The position numbers and the translations under genes are program-made. Below are positions 16,012-23,578 of a stretch of 39,400 nucleotides of DNA, piece by piece. Under the pieces are notes generated by a model. The model ran no database searches, was not told where the DNA came from, and was given only the letters and a program-made list of their open reading frames with translations. This DNA is from an uncultured Actinomycetes bacterium (lineage in GTDB: Bacteria > Actinomycetota > Thermoleophilia > Solirubrobacterales > Solirubrobacteraceae). Each line of letters begins with the position of its first letter. The stretch's first letter is position 1. Where the stretch lies: the NCBI GenBank assembly GCA_937888775.1, contig CALAQT010000325.1, positions 1 through 39,400 of the forward strand, given 5' to 3'.

Positions 16012-17429
16012 GCGCGACCGCCCTGCAAGCCCCGGTGCGGCGCCTGTCGCCGCTGGCGCGCCTGGAGGCGCTGTGCGATCCGGGCAGCGTCCAGGTGCTG
16101 CGATCGCTGGCGCTCTCGTCCCGGCTCGGCGAGCGGGCGGTGCCGGGCGACGGCGTCGTCGCCGCCACCGGCGTGGTGCACGGGCGCCCGATCGCCTGTT
16201 ACGCCCAGGATGGCTCGTTCCTGGGCGGGTCGCTCGGCGAGCGCCATGCCGACACGATCGTGCGCGTGCTGGAGATAGCCGGTCGCGCTCGGATTCCGGT
16301 GGTGGGCTTCGTCGAGTCCGGCGGCGCGCGGATGCAGGAGGGCACCGCCGCGCTGGCCGGCTACGGCCGGATCTTCCGCCACACGGTCGCGCTGACCGGA
16401 GTGGTCCCTCAGATCTCGGTCGTCTCCGGCGCGTCGGCCGGCGGGGGTGCCTACTCGCCCGCGCTGACCGACCTGATCGTGATGACCCAGGACGCGGCGA
16501 TGTTCCTCACCGGGCCCGGCGTCGTGCGCGAGGCGCTGGGTGAGGAGATCGACGCCGCCGGCCTGGGCGGCCCGCACGTGCACGACCGCAACGGGGTCTG
16601 CCATCTGGTCGAGGTCGACGAGGCCAGCGCCGCCGCCCGGGTGCGCACTCTACTCGGCTATCTGCCGGCCGCGGCGGGGGAGAGCCCGCCCCAAGCCCAG
16701 CCGCTGGCGCCCGAGCTTCCGGATCCGGGCGCGGTGGTCCCTGCCGCGACGCGGCGCGTCTACGACGTCCGTGATGCGCTGCGGGCGATCGTCGACGCCG
16801 AGTCGCTGCAGGAGCTGTGCCCGCGCTGGGCGCGCAACGTGGTGACCGGACTGGCCCGGCTCGACGGGCGCCCGATCGGCATCGTCGCCAACCAGCCCCA
16901 CCATCTCGGCGGCGTACTCGACGCCGAGGGGTCCGAGAAGGCAGCCCGATTTGTGAACTTCTGCAACTCGTTCGGCGTCCCGCTGCTCGCGATCGTGGAC
17001 ACCCCGGGGTTCATGCCCGGCTCCAAGCAGGAGCGCGCGGGGGTGATCCGTCACGGCGCCTCGCTGGTGCGGGCGTTCGCCGCCGCGCGCGTGCCGAAGC
17101 TGACCGTGGTCCTGCGCAAGTCCTACGGCGGCGCCTACATCACGATGAACTCACGCGATCTCGGCGCCGATCTCGTGCTCGCCTGGCCCGACGCCGAGCT
17201 GGGGATCATGAGCGCCCGGGCGGCGGTGGGGATCGTGCACGGCCGCGAGCTGCGGATGGCCGGTGATCCGGACGACGCGCGCGATCGGCTCGCCGATGCC
17301 TATGCCCAGGAGCACCTGCGGGCGCACAGCGCGGCGGCCGCCGGGTTCGTCGACGAGATCATCGAGCCGGCGCAGACGCGCGAGCGCCTGGCCTGGGCGC
17401 TGCGCACGCTCGCGGGCGGGCGGGCATGA
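16008..17429 (+). CDS. accD: Acyl/acetyl-CoA carboxylase carboxyltransferase (beta) subunit
   Basis: The product is 473 residues with both crotonase-like halves of a carboxyltransferase. The first half has ESGGARMQEGT and SGASAGGGAYSPALTDLIVM. The second has VANQPHHLGGVLD, IVDTPGFMPGSKQE and RKSYGGAYITMN. It transfers carboxyl from biotin to acetyl-CoA, making malonyl-CoA. It has the actinobacterial AccD/PccB layout, without the zinc ribbon of E. coli AccD. Its place inside the fab operon argues for acetyl-CoA as substrate. It starts at a GTG overlapping the fabF stop and ends overlapping fabI (ATGA). Biotin carboxylase and carrier subunits are not in the window. Confidence 0.9.
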   Translation: MSATALQAPVRRLSPLARLEALCDPGSVQVLRSLALSSRLGERAVPGDGVVAATGVVHGRPIACYAQDGSFLGGSLGERHADTIVRVLEIAGRARIPVVGFVESGGARMQEGTAALAGYGRIFRHTVALTGVVPQISVVSGASAGGGAYSPALTDLIVMTQDAAMFLTGPGVVREALGEEIDAAGLGGPHVHDRNGVCHLVEVDEASAAARVRTLLGYLPAAAGESPPQAQPLAPELPDPGAVVPAATRRVYDVRDALRAIVDAESLQELCPRWARNVVTGLARLDGRPIGIVANQPHHLGGVLDAEGSEKAARFVNFCNSFGVPLLAIVDTPGFMPGSKQERAGVIRHGASLVRAFAAARVPKLTVVLRKSYGGAYITMNSRDLGADLVLAWPDAELGIMSARAAVGIVHGRELRMAGDPDDARDRLADAYAQEHLRAHSAAAAGFVDEIIEPAQTRERLAWALRTLAGGRA

Positions 17430-18202
17430 TCCTCGCCGGCAAGCGGCTACTGATAACCGGCGTCATCACCAAGGACTCGATCGCCTTCCATGCCGCCGAG
17501 CAGGCGCAGCGGGAGGGCGCCGAAGTGCTGCTGACCAGCTTCGGGCGGGTGCGGCGGATGACCGAGCGCGCCGCCCAGCGCCTCCCGCAGCCGGTCGACG
17601 TGCTGGAGCTGGACATCAACAACACCGGCGACCTGGAGGCGCTGGGCGCATCGCTGGACGAGCGGTGGGGACGGGTCGACGGGGCGCTGCACGCGATCGC
17701 CTTCGCGCCGGAGGACGCGCTCGGAGGACGGTTCATGACCGCGCCGGCCGACAGCGCAATGCAGGCCTTTCAGACGAGCGCGTTCTCGCTCAAGGCGCTG
17801 GGCGCGACGCTCGCGCCGCTGATGCCCAGCGGCTCGAGCATCGTCGGGCTGGACTTCGACGCCAGTGTGGCCTGGCCGGTCTATGACTGGATGGGGGTCG
17901 CCAAGGCCGCGCTGGAGTCCGTCTCACGCTACCTGGCGCGCGACCTCGGTCCGCAGGGGATCCGGGTCAACCTGGTCTCGGCCGGACCGCTGGGCACGGT
18001 CGCGGCGCGCGGGATCCCCGGCTTCGAGCAGCTGGCTGAGCTGTGGCAAGCCCAAGCGCCGCTGGGATGGGACATTGAGGACCCGGTGCCCGTGGCGCGG
18101 ACGATCTGCTGGCTTCTGTCCGATTACGCGCAGGCGATCTCCGGCGAGATCGTCCATGTCGATGGGGGATTTCACGCAGTTGGGGCGCCTACCCAGGAGT
18201 GA
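17426..18202 (+). CDS. fabI: Enoyl-ACP reductase, InhA/FabI type
   Basis: The product is 258 residues. The N-terminus ITGVITKDSIAFHAA is the InhA/FabI cofactor-binding variant. Y153 and K160 in YDWMGVAKAALESVSRYLA match the catalytic Tyr-x6-Lys of InhA. It reduces the enoyl-ACP double bond with NADH, the last step of the cycle. The ATG overlaps the accD stop. Downstream lies an in-frame, diverged copy of its own last 12 codons (18218-18253), as if the gene end had been replaced. Confidence 0.93.
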   Translation: MILAGKRLLITGVITKDSIAFHAAEQAQREGAEVLLTSFGRVRRMTERAAQRLPQPVDVLELDINNTGDLEALGASLDERWGRVDGALHAIAFAPEDALGGRFMTAPADSAMQAFQTSAFSLKALGATLAPLMPSGSSIVGLDFDASVAWPVYDWMGVAKAALESVSRYLARDLGPQGIRVNLVSAGPLGTVAARGIPGFEQLAELWQAQAPLGWDIEDPVPVARTICWLLSDYAQAISGEIVHVDGGFHAVGAPTQE

Positions 18203-18217
18203 GTGCAGATCCCCTTG

Positions 18218-18253
18218 GGATTTCACGCGGTCGGCGCGCCGAGCCAGGCGTGA
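18218..18253 (+). pseudogene. Relic of a second fabI 3' end
   Basis: These 36 bp match the last 36 bp of fabI (18167-18202) with six substitutions and exactly 51 bp (17 codons) of offset. They would encode GFHAVGAPSQA plus stop, against GFHAVGAPTQE plus stop in the live gene. Most changes fall at third positions, so the segment diverged while coding. It probably records recombination between two fabI alleles. Confidence 0.7.
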
Positions 18254-18293
18254 GGGATCGAAGCCGGCCGTTCGACCACGCCACGCCAGCTTG

Positions 18294-19043
18294 CTAGCGG
18301 AACAGGTCCTCTGCCTCCGGACGCAGCAGTGTCAGCGCCCCGGGCCCGTCGGCGGCGCTGACGTGGCGCCCGGCGCCTGAGACCAGCACGGCCGGCTGCA
18401 TCGCGTCCTTGGCCCGCGCCAGGTCGGCCGCTCCCGCCAGCTCGTCGGCGACGGCGATCCAGGTCGCCTTGAGCTCGCGGCCCCGCGCGTCGGCCCGTCC
18501 GCGCCAGTCCTCCAGCGCCGCCAGCCCCGCGCAGCCGATCGCGACGTCGACCTGACCGTGTCGCCAGGCGCGACCAAATGAATCGGTGATCAGGACCGCC
18601 GGCGCGACCCCCAGCCGCGCGCGCAAAGCCTGACGAATCGCCCGCGCCGAGCCATCGGGATCCCGCGGGAGGAGGATCAGGGTGTCGTCGTCGTGGGTGT
18701 TGGACGCGTCCACGCCCGCATTGGCGCAGACGAAGCCGTGATGGGTGACGCAGATCAGCACTCCGTGCGAGGCGCGCAGGATCTCCCGCGACTGATCGAG
18801 CACGACCTGCACGTGGCGCGGATCCTTGCCCAGCTCGGCGGCGAGCGCCTGCGCCCGGCCCTCGGCGGTGACGGCCGAGAGCCTCCTCGTCGCACCCTCG
18901 GATTTGGAGACGACCTTGTGCGCGATCACCAGCACGTCCTCGGCGACGACCTCCGTCTCAGAGAGCGCGCCGGCGATCAGTGCACCAAGATCGTCTCCGG
19001 CCCTTACCTCAGGCAGTCCCTCAAGCGCCGTGGCGGTGATCAT
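18294..19043 (-). CDS. cofE: Coenzyme F420-0:L-glutamate ligase (CofE/FbiB-type)
   Basis: The product is 249 residues. VIAHKVVSKSEGA, ANAGVDASNTHDDD and ITDSFGRAWRHGQVDVAIGCAG are the conserved CofE blocks for GTP, metal and F420-0 binding. It adds glutamates by gamma linkage to F420-0. It is the single-domain form; mycobacterial FbiB has an extra nitroreductase-like domain. It is the last gene of the minus-strand F420 operon, 15 bp after cofC. Confidence 0.92.
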   Translation of the reverse strand: MITATALEGLPEVRAGDDLGALIAGALSETEVVAEDVLVIAHKVVSKSEGATRRLSAVTAEGRAQALAAELGKDPRHVQVVLDQSREILRASHGVLICVTHHGFVCANAGVDASNTHDDDTLILLPRDPDGSARAIRQALRARLGVAPAVLITDSFGRAWRHGQVDVAIGCAGLAALEDWRGRADARGRELKATWIAVADELAGAADLARAKDAMQPAVLVSGAGRHVSAADGPGALTLLRPEAEDLFR

Positions 19044-19058
19044 CGGCTGCGATCGGCA

Positions 19059-19718
19059 CTAGGTCTGGCTTCGCAGCAGCTGGCTGAGCATCCCCCGAGT
19101 GTGCGCGGCGCCGCCGCGGGTGGCCGCGAGCGTGGCCCGCACCGTGGCCAGATCGTCGGGTGTGTCGACGTCGAGGGCCAGCGACGGGACGGCCACCACC
19201 TCGCCGGCGATCCCGGCCTGCCGCGCCAGCGCCGCGTGGCGCTCGCAGCTACCCGGCCCGAACGAGGGCTCGAGCGAGTCGGGCGGCGTGAGCACCAGCG
19301 CGTTGGTCCCGGCGCCGTGGCGATCGGGGACGATCAGGATCGACGGTGGCGACACCGCGCGGGCCATCAGCTCGTCGAGCTCGGTGGGGGCGAGGATCGG
19401 ACAGTCGCCCGGAATCAGCAGCACACGCTCGGCGCCCAGCTCCAGCGCCCTGGCGATGCCCAGCGCCGCGGCCTGATTGTGCCCTTGGTCGGAGTCCTCC
19501 AGCACCACGGCGCCGTAGCCTCCGGCGATCCGCTGGGCGCCGTGGTCGCTTGAGACCACGAGCACTTGGTTGATCGACGCGGTACGTCGCAGCGCCACCA
19601 GCACGTCGGAGAACATCGATTCCGCCAGCGCCCGGCGCGGCGCGGGCTGAAGCGCGGCCCGCAGGCGGCCCTTGGCTTCGTCGAAGCTCTTCATGGGCAA
19701 GATCGCGAGCGTCTTCAT
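19059..19718 (-). CDS. cofC: 2-phospho-L-lactate/phosphoenolpyruvate guanylyltransferase (CofC/FbiD)
   Basis: The product is about 219 residues, a small nucleotidyltransferase fold: AILPMKSFDEAKGRL at the N-terminus, LLIPGDCPILAPTEL, VPDRHGAGTNALVL, and GPGSCERHAALA. It activates a three-carbon acid with GTP for F420 side-chain assembly; in actinobacteria the substrate is probably phosphoenolpyruvate. I chose the ATG at 19718; a GTG at 19727 is also in frame. The gene is 19 bp after cofD in the same operon. Confidence 0.88.
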   Translation of the reverse strand: MKTLAILPMKSFDEAKGRLRAALQPAPRRALAESMFSDVLVALRRTASINQVLVVSSDHGAQRIAGGYGAVVLEDSDQGHNQAAALGIARALELGAERVLLIPGDCPILAPTELDELMARAVSPPSILIVPDRHGAGTNALVLTPPDSLEPSFGPGSCERHAALARQAGIAGEVVAVPSLALDVDTPDDLATVRATLAATRGGAAHTRGMLSQLLRSQT

Positions 19719-19737
19719 CGGGGGCACACGCTAGTGG

Positions 19738-20649
19738 TCAGGCCAGCGCGAGGGCGAAGCCGAGGGTCTCCTGCGCCAGCCGCCGGCGAGCCTGCGCGCT
19801 GTCCATCAGCACGTCGGTCTCCAGCACCGGCAGAGCGTCGGTGCGCTGGTCGGCCACCAGCCCGTCGACCAGGCCCGTGTAGATCGCCGCGATCCCGTCG
19901 CTGTCACATGGCTGCTTGGCCCACTGCATGAACGCCTCGGTCGGGCCCTTGAGCACCTGGCCTCCGACGAACGGACTGACCGCGACCACCGTCGCCGCGC
20001 TCGCGAGGATCGCGGCCCGGACGCCCTCCAGCTCCAGGATCGGCCCGATCGAGATGACCGGGTTGGAGGGACCGATCACGATTGCCTGCGCATCGGCGAT
20101 CGCGGCGAGGACCTCGGGCGTTGGCGAGGCCGCGCGCAATCCGCGGAAGTCGACTCCCTGGACGGCTTCCCGGCCGCCGAGCTTGATCATGAACTCCTGA
20201 AACGGCAGCCAGCGACCGCCCGCCATCACCCGCGTGCGCACGGGGTGATCGCTCATCGGCAGCACCGTCGCGGTTACGCCGAACGCCCTGGCGATCGCGG
20301 TGTGAGCTTCGGTCAGACGGCGGTGGTCGTCGAGCTCGTGGGCGCGCTGCAGTCCAATCGCCAGATCGCGATCTCCGAGCGAGAACCACACCTCGACCCC
20401 CAGCTCCCGCAGCCCGTCCATCACGTTGAAGGTGTCATCGGCCATGCCCCAGCCGCGCTCGTCGATGCGGTCGGCGAGCCAGAACGTCACCAGGTCGGGG
20501 TCCGGCGATATATAGGCGCCGTAGATCTCGATGTCGTCGCCGGTGTTGGCGATCACCGTGAGCTGCTCCGCTCCGACGACGTCAAGCATCCCGCGGGCCA
20601 GCTTGGCGCCGCCCGTCCCGCCGGCGAGGACCACGACCTTCTGGCTCAC
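19738..20649 (-). CDS. cofD: LPPG:FO 2-phospho-L-lactate transferase (CofD/FbiA)
   Basis: The product is 303 residues. The N-terminal LAGGTGGAKLARGM, VIANTGDDIEIYG and IGPSNPVISIGPIL blocks define CofD. It joins the activated three-carbon acid to FO, giving F420-0 or its dehydro form. It starts at a GTG that overlaps the npdG stop (GTGA), indicating coupled translation. Confidence 0.95.
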   Translation of the reverse strand: MSQKVVVLAGGTGGAKLARGMLDVVGAEQLTVIANTGDDIEIYGAYISPDPDLVTFWLADRIDERGWGMADDTFNVMDGLRELGVEVWFSLGDRDLAIGLQRAHELDDHRRLTEAHTAIARAFGVTATVLPMSDHPVRTRVMAGGRWLPFQEFMIKLGGREAVQGVDFRGLRAASPTPEVLAAIADAQAIVIGPSNPVISIGPILELEGVRAAILASAATVVAVSPFVGGQVLKGPTEAFMQWAKQPCDSDGIAAIYTGLVDGLVADQRTDALPVLETDVLMDSAQARRRLAQETLGFALALA

Positions 20650-21317
20650 CGGTTCAGGCCGGTGATCTTGATCCCGGTCCGGGCCTTGTTGCGAACGTTG
20701 ATCGAGATGATCAACGCCGTCAGTTGTTCGACGATCCGCGCCATCTCCAGCGGCCCACAGTCGACGCAGCGCAGGCCCGGGATCTGGTCGACCAGCGCGG
20801 TCACCTTCGCCTTATCCTCGCGCCGGTCGCCACACACGAGCACGTCCTCGTCGAGCTCGTGCTCCAGGTCGGTCAGCAGTGCGGCGCTGACCGTGTGGAA
20901 GGCGGACACTACACGAACACCGTCGGGGGCCATCTCCTCCGCCTGCTGGGCGGCCGATCCCTGCCAGACCGCCAGCGTTCGAGTCGCCTTGCCGCTGACC
21001 GCCGCCGCCAGGGGCACGGTCGCGTCGATCACCAGCTGTCCCTCGCGCAGCGCGCCCTTCAGATTGGTGAGCGTCTCTGACTGGTTGCGGAACGGAACGC
21101 TGAGGATCACGGTCTCGGCAGCCTGGACGGCGTCGGCGTTCTGGAGTCCGTCAAAGGACGCCTCGGGCAGCTGCCGGGCGGCCCGGGCCGCCGCTTCCTC
21201 GGCGCGCGTGGCGTCACGGGACCCGATCACGATCGGGACGCCGGCGCGGCCGAGCCTCAGCGCCAGGCCGAACCCGAGCGCCCCTGTCCCGCCGACGATG
21301 CAGATCGGGTCTGGCAC
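20646..21317 (-). CDS. npdG: NADPH-dependent F420 reductase
   Basis: The product is 223 residues. The nucleotide-binding loop ICIVGGTGALGFGLALRLGRAG is followed by IGSRD, whose Ser-Arg favours NADPH. VILSVPFRNQ, DATVPLA and VSAFHTVSA complete the Fno family pattern. It moves hydride between NADPH and F420. The frame is open to 21482, but the GTG at 21317 begins just before the Rossmann fold. It leads the operon npdG-cofD-cofC-cofE, which thus couples making the cofactor to reducing it. A 16-bp tandem repeat lies just upstream. Confidence 0.93.
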   Translation of the reverse strand: MPDPICIVGGTGALGFGLALRLGRAGVPIVIGSRDATRAEEAAARAARQLPEASFDGLQNADAVQAAETVILSVPFRNQSETLTNLKGALREGQLVIDATVPLAAAVSGKATRTLAVWQGSAAQQAEEMAPDGVRVVSAFHTVSAALLTDLEHELDEDVLVCGDRREDKAKVTALVDQIPGLRCVDCGPLEMARIVEQLTALIISINVRNKARTGIKITGLNR

Positions 21318-21351
21318 GGGCCGGGAGTCTAGTGCTGCACTGGTGCGGATC

Positions 21352-21399
21352 GTGCGGTGCCTTGGGCGTGCGGTGCCTTGGGCGTGCGGTGCCTTGGGC
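21352..21399. repeat. Three perfect copies of a 16-bp tandem repeat
   Basis: GTGCGGTGCCTTGGGC is repeated at 21352, 21368 and 21384, followed by a partial copy (GTGCG). The array fills the gap between divergent npdG and the polysaccharide deacetylase gene, ending 10 bp before a -10 element. It is either slippage DNA or a set of regulator sites. Confidence 0.9.
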
Positions 21400-21409
21400 G
21401 TGCGCGGTC

Positions 21410-21415
21410 TATATT
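21410..21415 (+). promoter_or_regulatory. -10 element for the polysaccharide deacetylase gene
   Basis: TATATT is followed by 8 nt and then the GTG start at 21424, with no Shine-Dalgarno. This is the clearest leaderless promoter in the window. Confidence 0.5.
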
Positions 21416-21423
21416 GCCCGCGG

Positions 21424-22614
21424 GTGCGCGCTCGGATCATCTTCCTGACGCTCGTTACGGCTCTGGCCGTCTCGGTGGCCACCGCGGGCGCGTCAAGAAA
21501 GCGCCCGCGGCCGATTCCGGTTCAGGCCTCCTCGCTCACGCAGGACGCCCAACAGCTGATCTGGCGGGTCGACATGTCACAGCCGTTCTCGCCGGCCGGG
21601 CTGGCCGCCGCCCGGCGCTCGCTGTGCCTGCTGATCGAGCGCCTGAAGTCAGGCTCGGTGTCCGGACAGCTGTGCGTCGCCGGCCCGGCTCGCGGCGGGC
21701 ACCGACCGCGGCTGCTCTACCAGCCGATCACCGGTGCCGGTCCGGGCCCCGCCAAGGCGATCCCGGCGACCGTGACGCGTTCCGGCGATCAGGAGCTAAC
21801 CGCCGCCTTCACGCCGGCCAGCCTCGGCCGGGGCTATCAGTCACTGCGCTGGCAGGTGATCAGCACGCTGCGCCCGCCCGCCTGTCGCCCGGCCAAGCCC
21901 AACCGGGTCGGCTGCTTGGCCCTGTTCCCGCGCTCGCCGACGCTGGCCCAGCTCCACACCCCGCAGCTGGTCGGCTGCGTGCCCAGCGGGCCGGCGTTCG
22001 TCTACAACGGCCCGGCCAACCCCCGCGTGATCGCGCTCACGTTCGACGACGGGCCCTGGTACGACACGCCTCAGTTCCTCGACATCCTCGAGCACTACCA
22101 TGTCCCTGCCACCTTTTTTGAGATCGGCGAGCAGATCAGCACCTACGGCAAGGGTGGCGCGATCGAGCGCCGGATGCTGGCCGACGGCGACATGATCGGC
22201 GACCACACGTGGAGTCACCCGAATGTGTCGGGGGCCGGCTCGTTTGCGGCCGGGCAGATCTCACAGACTGCCACGGCGATCGAGCAGGCCACGCACGGGT
22301 TCACGCCGTGTCTGTTCCGCGCGCCCGACGGCGCCGTCAGCGGCCCGCTGATCTCCGAGGCCCGTTCGATGGGCTTCACGACGATCCAGTGGGATATCGA
22401 TCCCCGTGACTGGGCGCTCCCCGGCGTCAGCGCGATCTACGACAACGTGATCGCCAACGCGCATCCCGGGGCGATCGTGATCCAGCACGACGGCGGCGGC
22501 AACCGCTCCGAGACGCTGGCGGCGTTGCCGCAGGAGATCCAGACGCTGCGCAGCCGCGGATATCAATTCGTGACCGTCACCCAGCTGCTCGGCCAGCGTC
22601 TGATCTATCGATGA
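21424..22614 (+). CDS. Secreted polysaccharide deacetylase (NodB domain)
   Basis: The product is 396 residues. It starts VRARIIFLTLVTALAVSVATAGA, a signal peptide or N-terminal anchor. A region of about 170 residues of unknown fold follows, then a NodB domain. The five catalytic motifs are intact: TFDDGP, HTWSHPN, RAPDG, DPRDW and IVIQHDGG. It should be a metal-dependent de-N-acetylase of cell wall or other polysaccharide outside the membrane. The frame is open far upstream, but the GTG at 21424 gives the signal peptide and fits the promoter. The stop overlaps the HMG-CoA lyase start. Confidence 0.9.
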   Translation: MRARIIFLTLVTALAVSVATAGASRKRPRPIPVQASSLTQDAQQLIWRVDMSQPFSPAGLAAARRSLCLLIERLKSGSVSGQLCVAGPARGGHRPRLLYQPITGAGPGPAKAIPATVTRSGDQELTAAFTPASLGRGYQSLRWQVISTLRPPACRPAKPNRVGCLALFPRSPTLAQLHTPQLVGCVPSGPAFVYNGPANPRVIALTFDDGPWYDTPQFLDILEHYHVPATFFEIGEQISTYGKGGAIERRMLADGDMIGDHTWSHPNVSGAGSFAAGQISQTATAIEQATHGFTPCLFRAPDGAVSGPLISEARSMGFTTIQWDIDPRDWALPGVSAIYDNVIANAHPGAIVIQHDGGGNRSETLAALPQEIQTLRSRGYQFVTVTQLLGQRLIYR

Positions 22615-23558
22615 GCGAACTCGCGGCGCGGAGCGGGCTGCCGGAGCGGGTGAAGATCCGCGAGGTCGGTCCCCGCGACGGCTTTCAGAACGAGCCCGAG
22701 GTGATTGCCACCGCCGACAAGGTGGCGCTGATCGAGCGGCTGGCTGGAACCGGCTTGCGGCGACTGGAGCTGACGAGCTTCGTGCGACCGGACGTGATCC
22801 CCCAGCTGGCCGACGCCGAGCAGGTGCTGGAAGCCGTTCGGCTGCCGCCGGAGGTCTCGGTGAGCGTCCTGATCCCCAACGAGCGCGGCCTTGACCGTGC
22901 CCTTCGCCACCGCCAACGCTTTGACGAGATCAACGGCTTTCTGTCGGCCTCGGAGACCCACAACCAGAAGAACGTCGGGCGGTCGATTGAGGATTCGATC
23001 GCCGGGCTGCAGCGCACGTTTCAACGCGCGCGCGGCGAGGGCCTCCGCTGCGAGGCGGTGATCTCGACCGCGTTCGGATGTCCCTACGAGGGGCATGTGG
23101 CGCCCGAACGCGTGCTGGCGATCGCCACGGCGATGCTCTCCGCCGGCGCGGCGGAGGTGGGGTTCGGCGACACCACCGGGATGGCCAACCCCGTTCAGGT
23201 GCGCGAGTTCTTCGCCCTTGCCCGTGTGTCACTGCCCGGTGCCGAGCTGACCGCCCACTTCCATAACACCCGGGGCCAAGGCCTGGCCAACGTTCTGGCC
23301 GCGCTGGAGGCCGGTGTGGACAGCTTTGAGTCGAGCTTCGGCGAGCTCGGCGGCTGCCCGGTCCCGGCCGGAGCGACCGGCAACATCGCCACCGAGGACC
23401 TCGTCTCGATGCTGCACGAGATGGGGATCGAGACGGGGATCGACCTCGGCGCGCTGATCGCTGCAGCCAAGGCCGCCCAGGAGGTGCTGGGGCGGCCGCT
23501 CGGCAGCCATGTCCTCAGCGCTGGGCCGGTCCGCTGGGACGGCGTCCGAGCCGACTAA
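22611..23558 (+). CDS. Hydroxymethylglutaryl-CoA lyase
   Basis: The product is 315 residues. IREVGPRDGFQNE is the DRE-TIM family entry motif. The metal-binding HFHNTRGQGLANVLAALEAG and the C-terminal GELGGCPVPAGATGNIATED with its active-site Cys identify HMG-CoA lyase. It cleaves HMG-CoA to acetoacetate and acetyl-CoA, the last step of leucine breakdown. The ATG overlaps the preceding stop, and an acyl-CoA carboxylase beta gene follows 20 bp later. Confidence 0.9.
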   Translation: MSELAARSGLPERVKIREVGPRDGFQNEPEVIATADKVALIERLAGTGLRRLELTSFVRPDVIPQLADAEQVLEAVRLPPEVSVSVLIPNERGLDRALRHRQRFDEINGFLSASETHNQKNVGRSIEDSIAGLQRTFQRARGEGLRCEAVISTAFGCPYEGHVAPERVLAIATAMLSAGAAEVGFGDTTGMANPVQVREFFALARVSLPGAELTAHFHNTRGQGLANVLAALEAGVDSFESSFGELGGCPVPAGATGNIATEDLVSMLHEMGIETGIDLGALIAAAKAAQEVLGRPLGSHVLSAGPVRWDGVRAD

Positions 23559-23578
23559 CGCGAGGAGGAGCAGCTACC

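Noticed and set aside
21352..21399. CRISPR array
   Set aside because: The three units are directly adjacent with no spacers. No CRISPR array or cas gene is present in the window.
20245..21423. Upstream extension of the deacetylase frame
   Set aside because: It is antisense to npdG and cofD. The signal peptide and promoter place the start at 21424.
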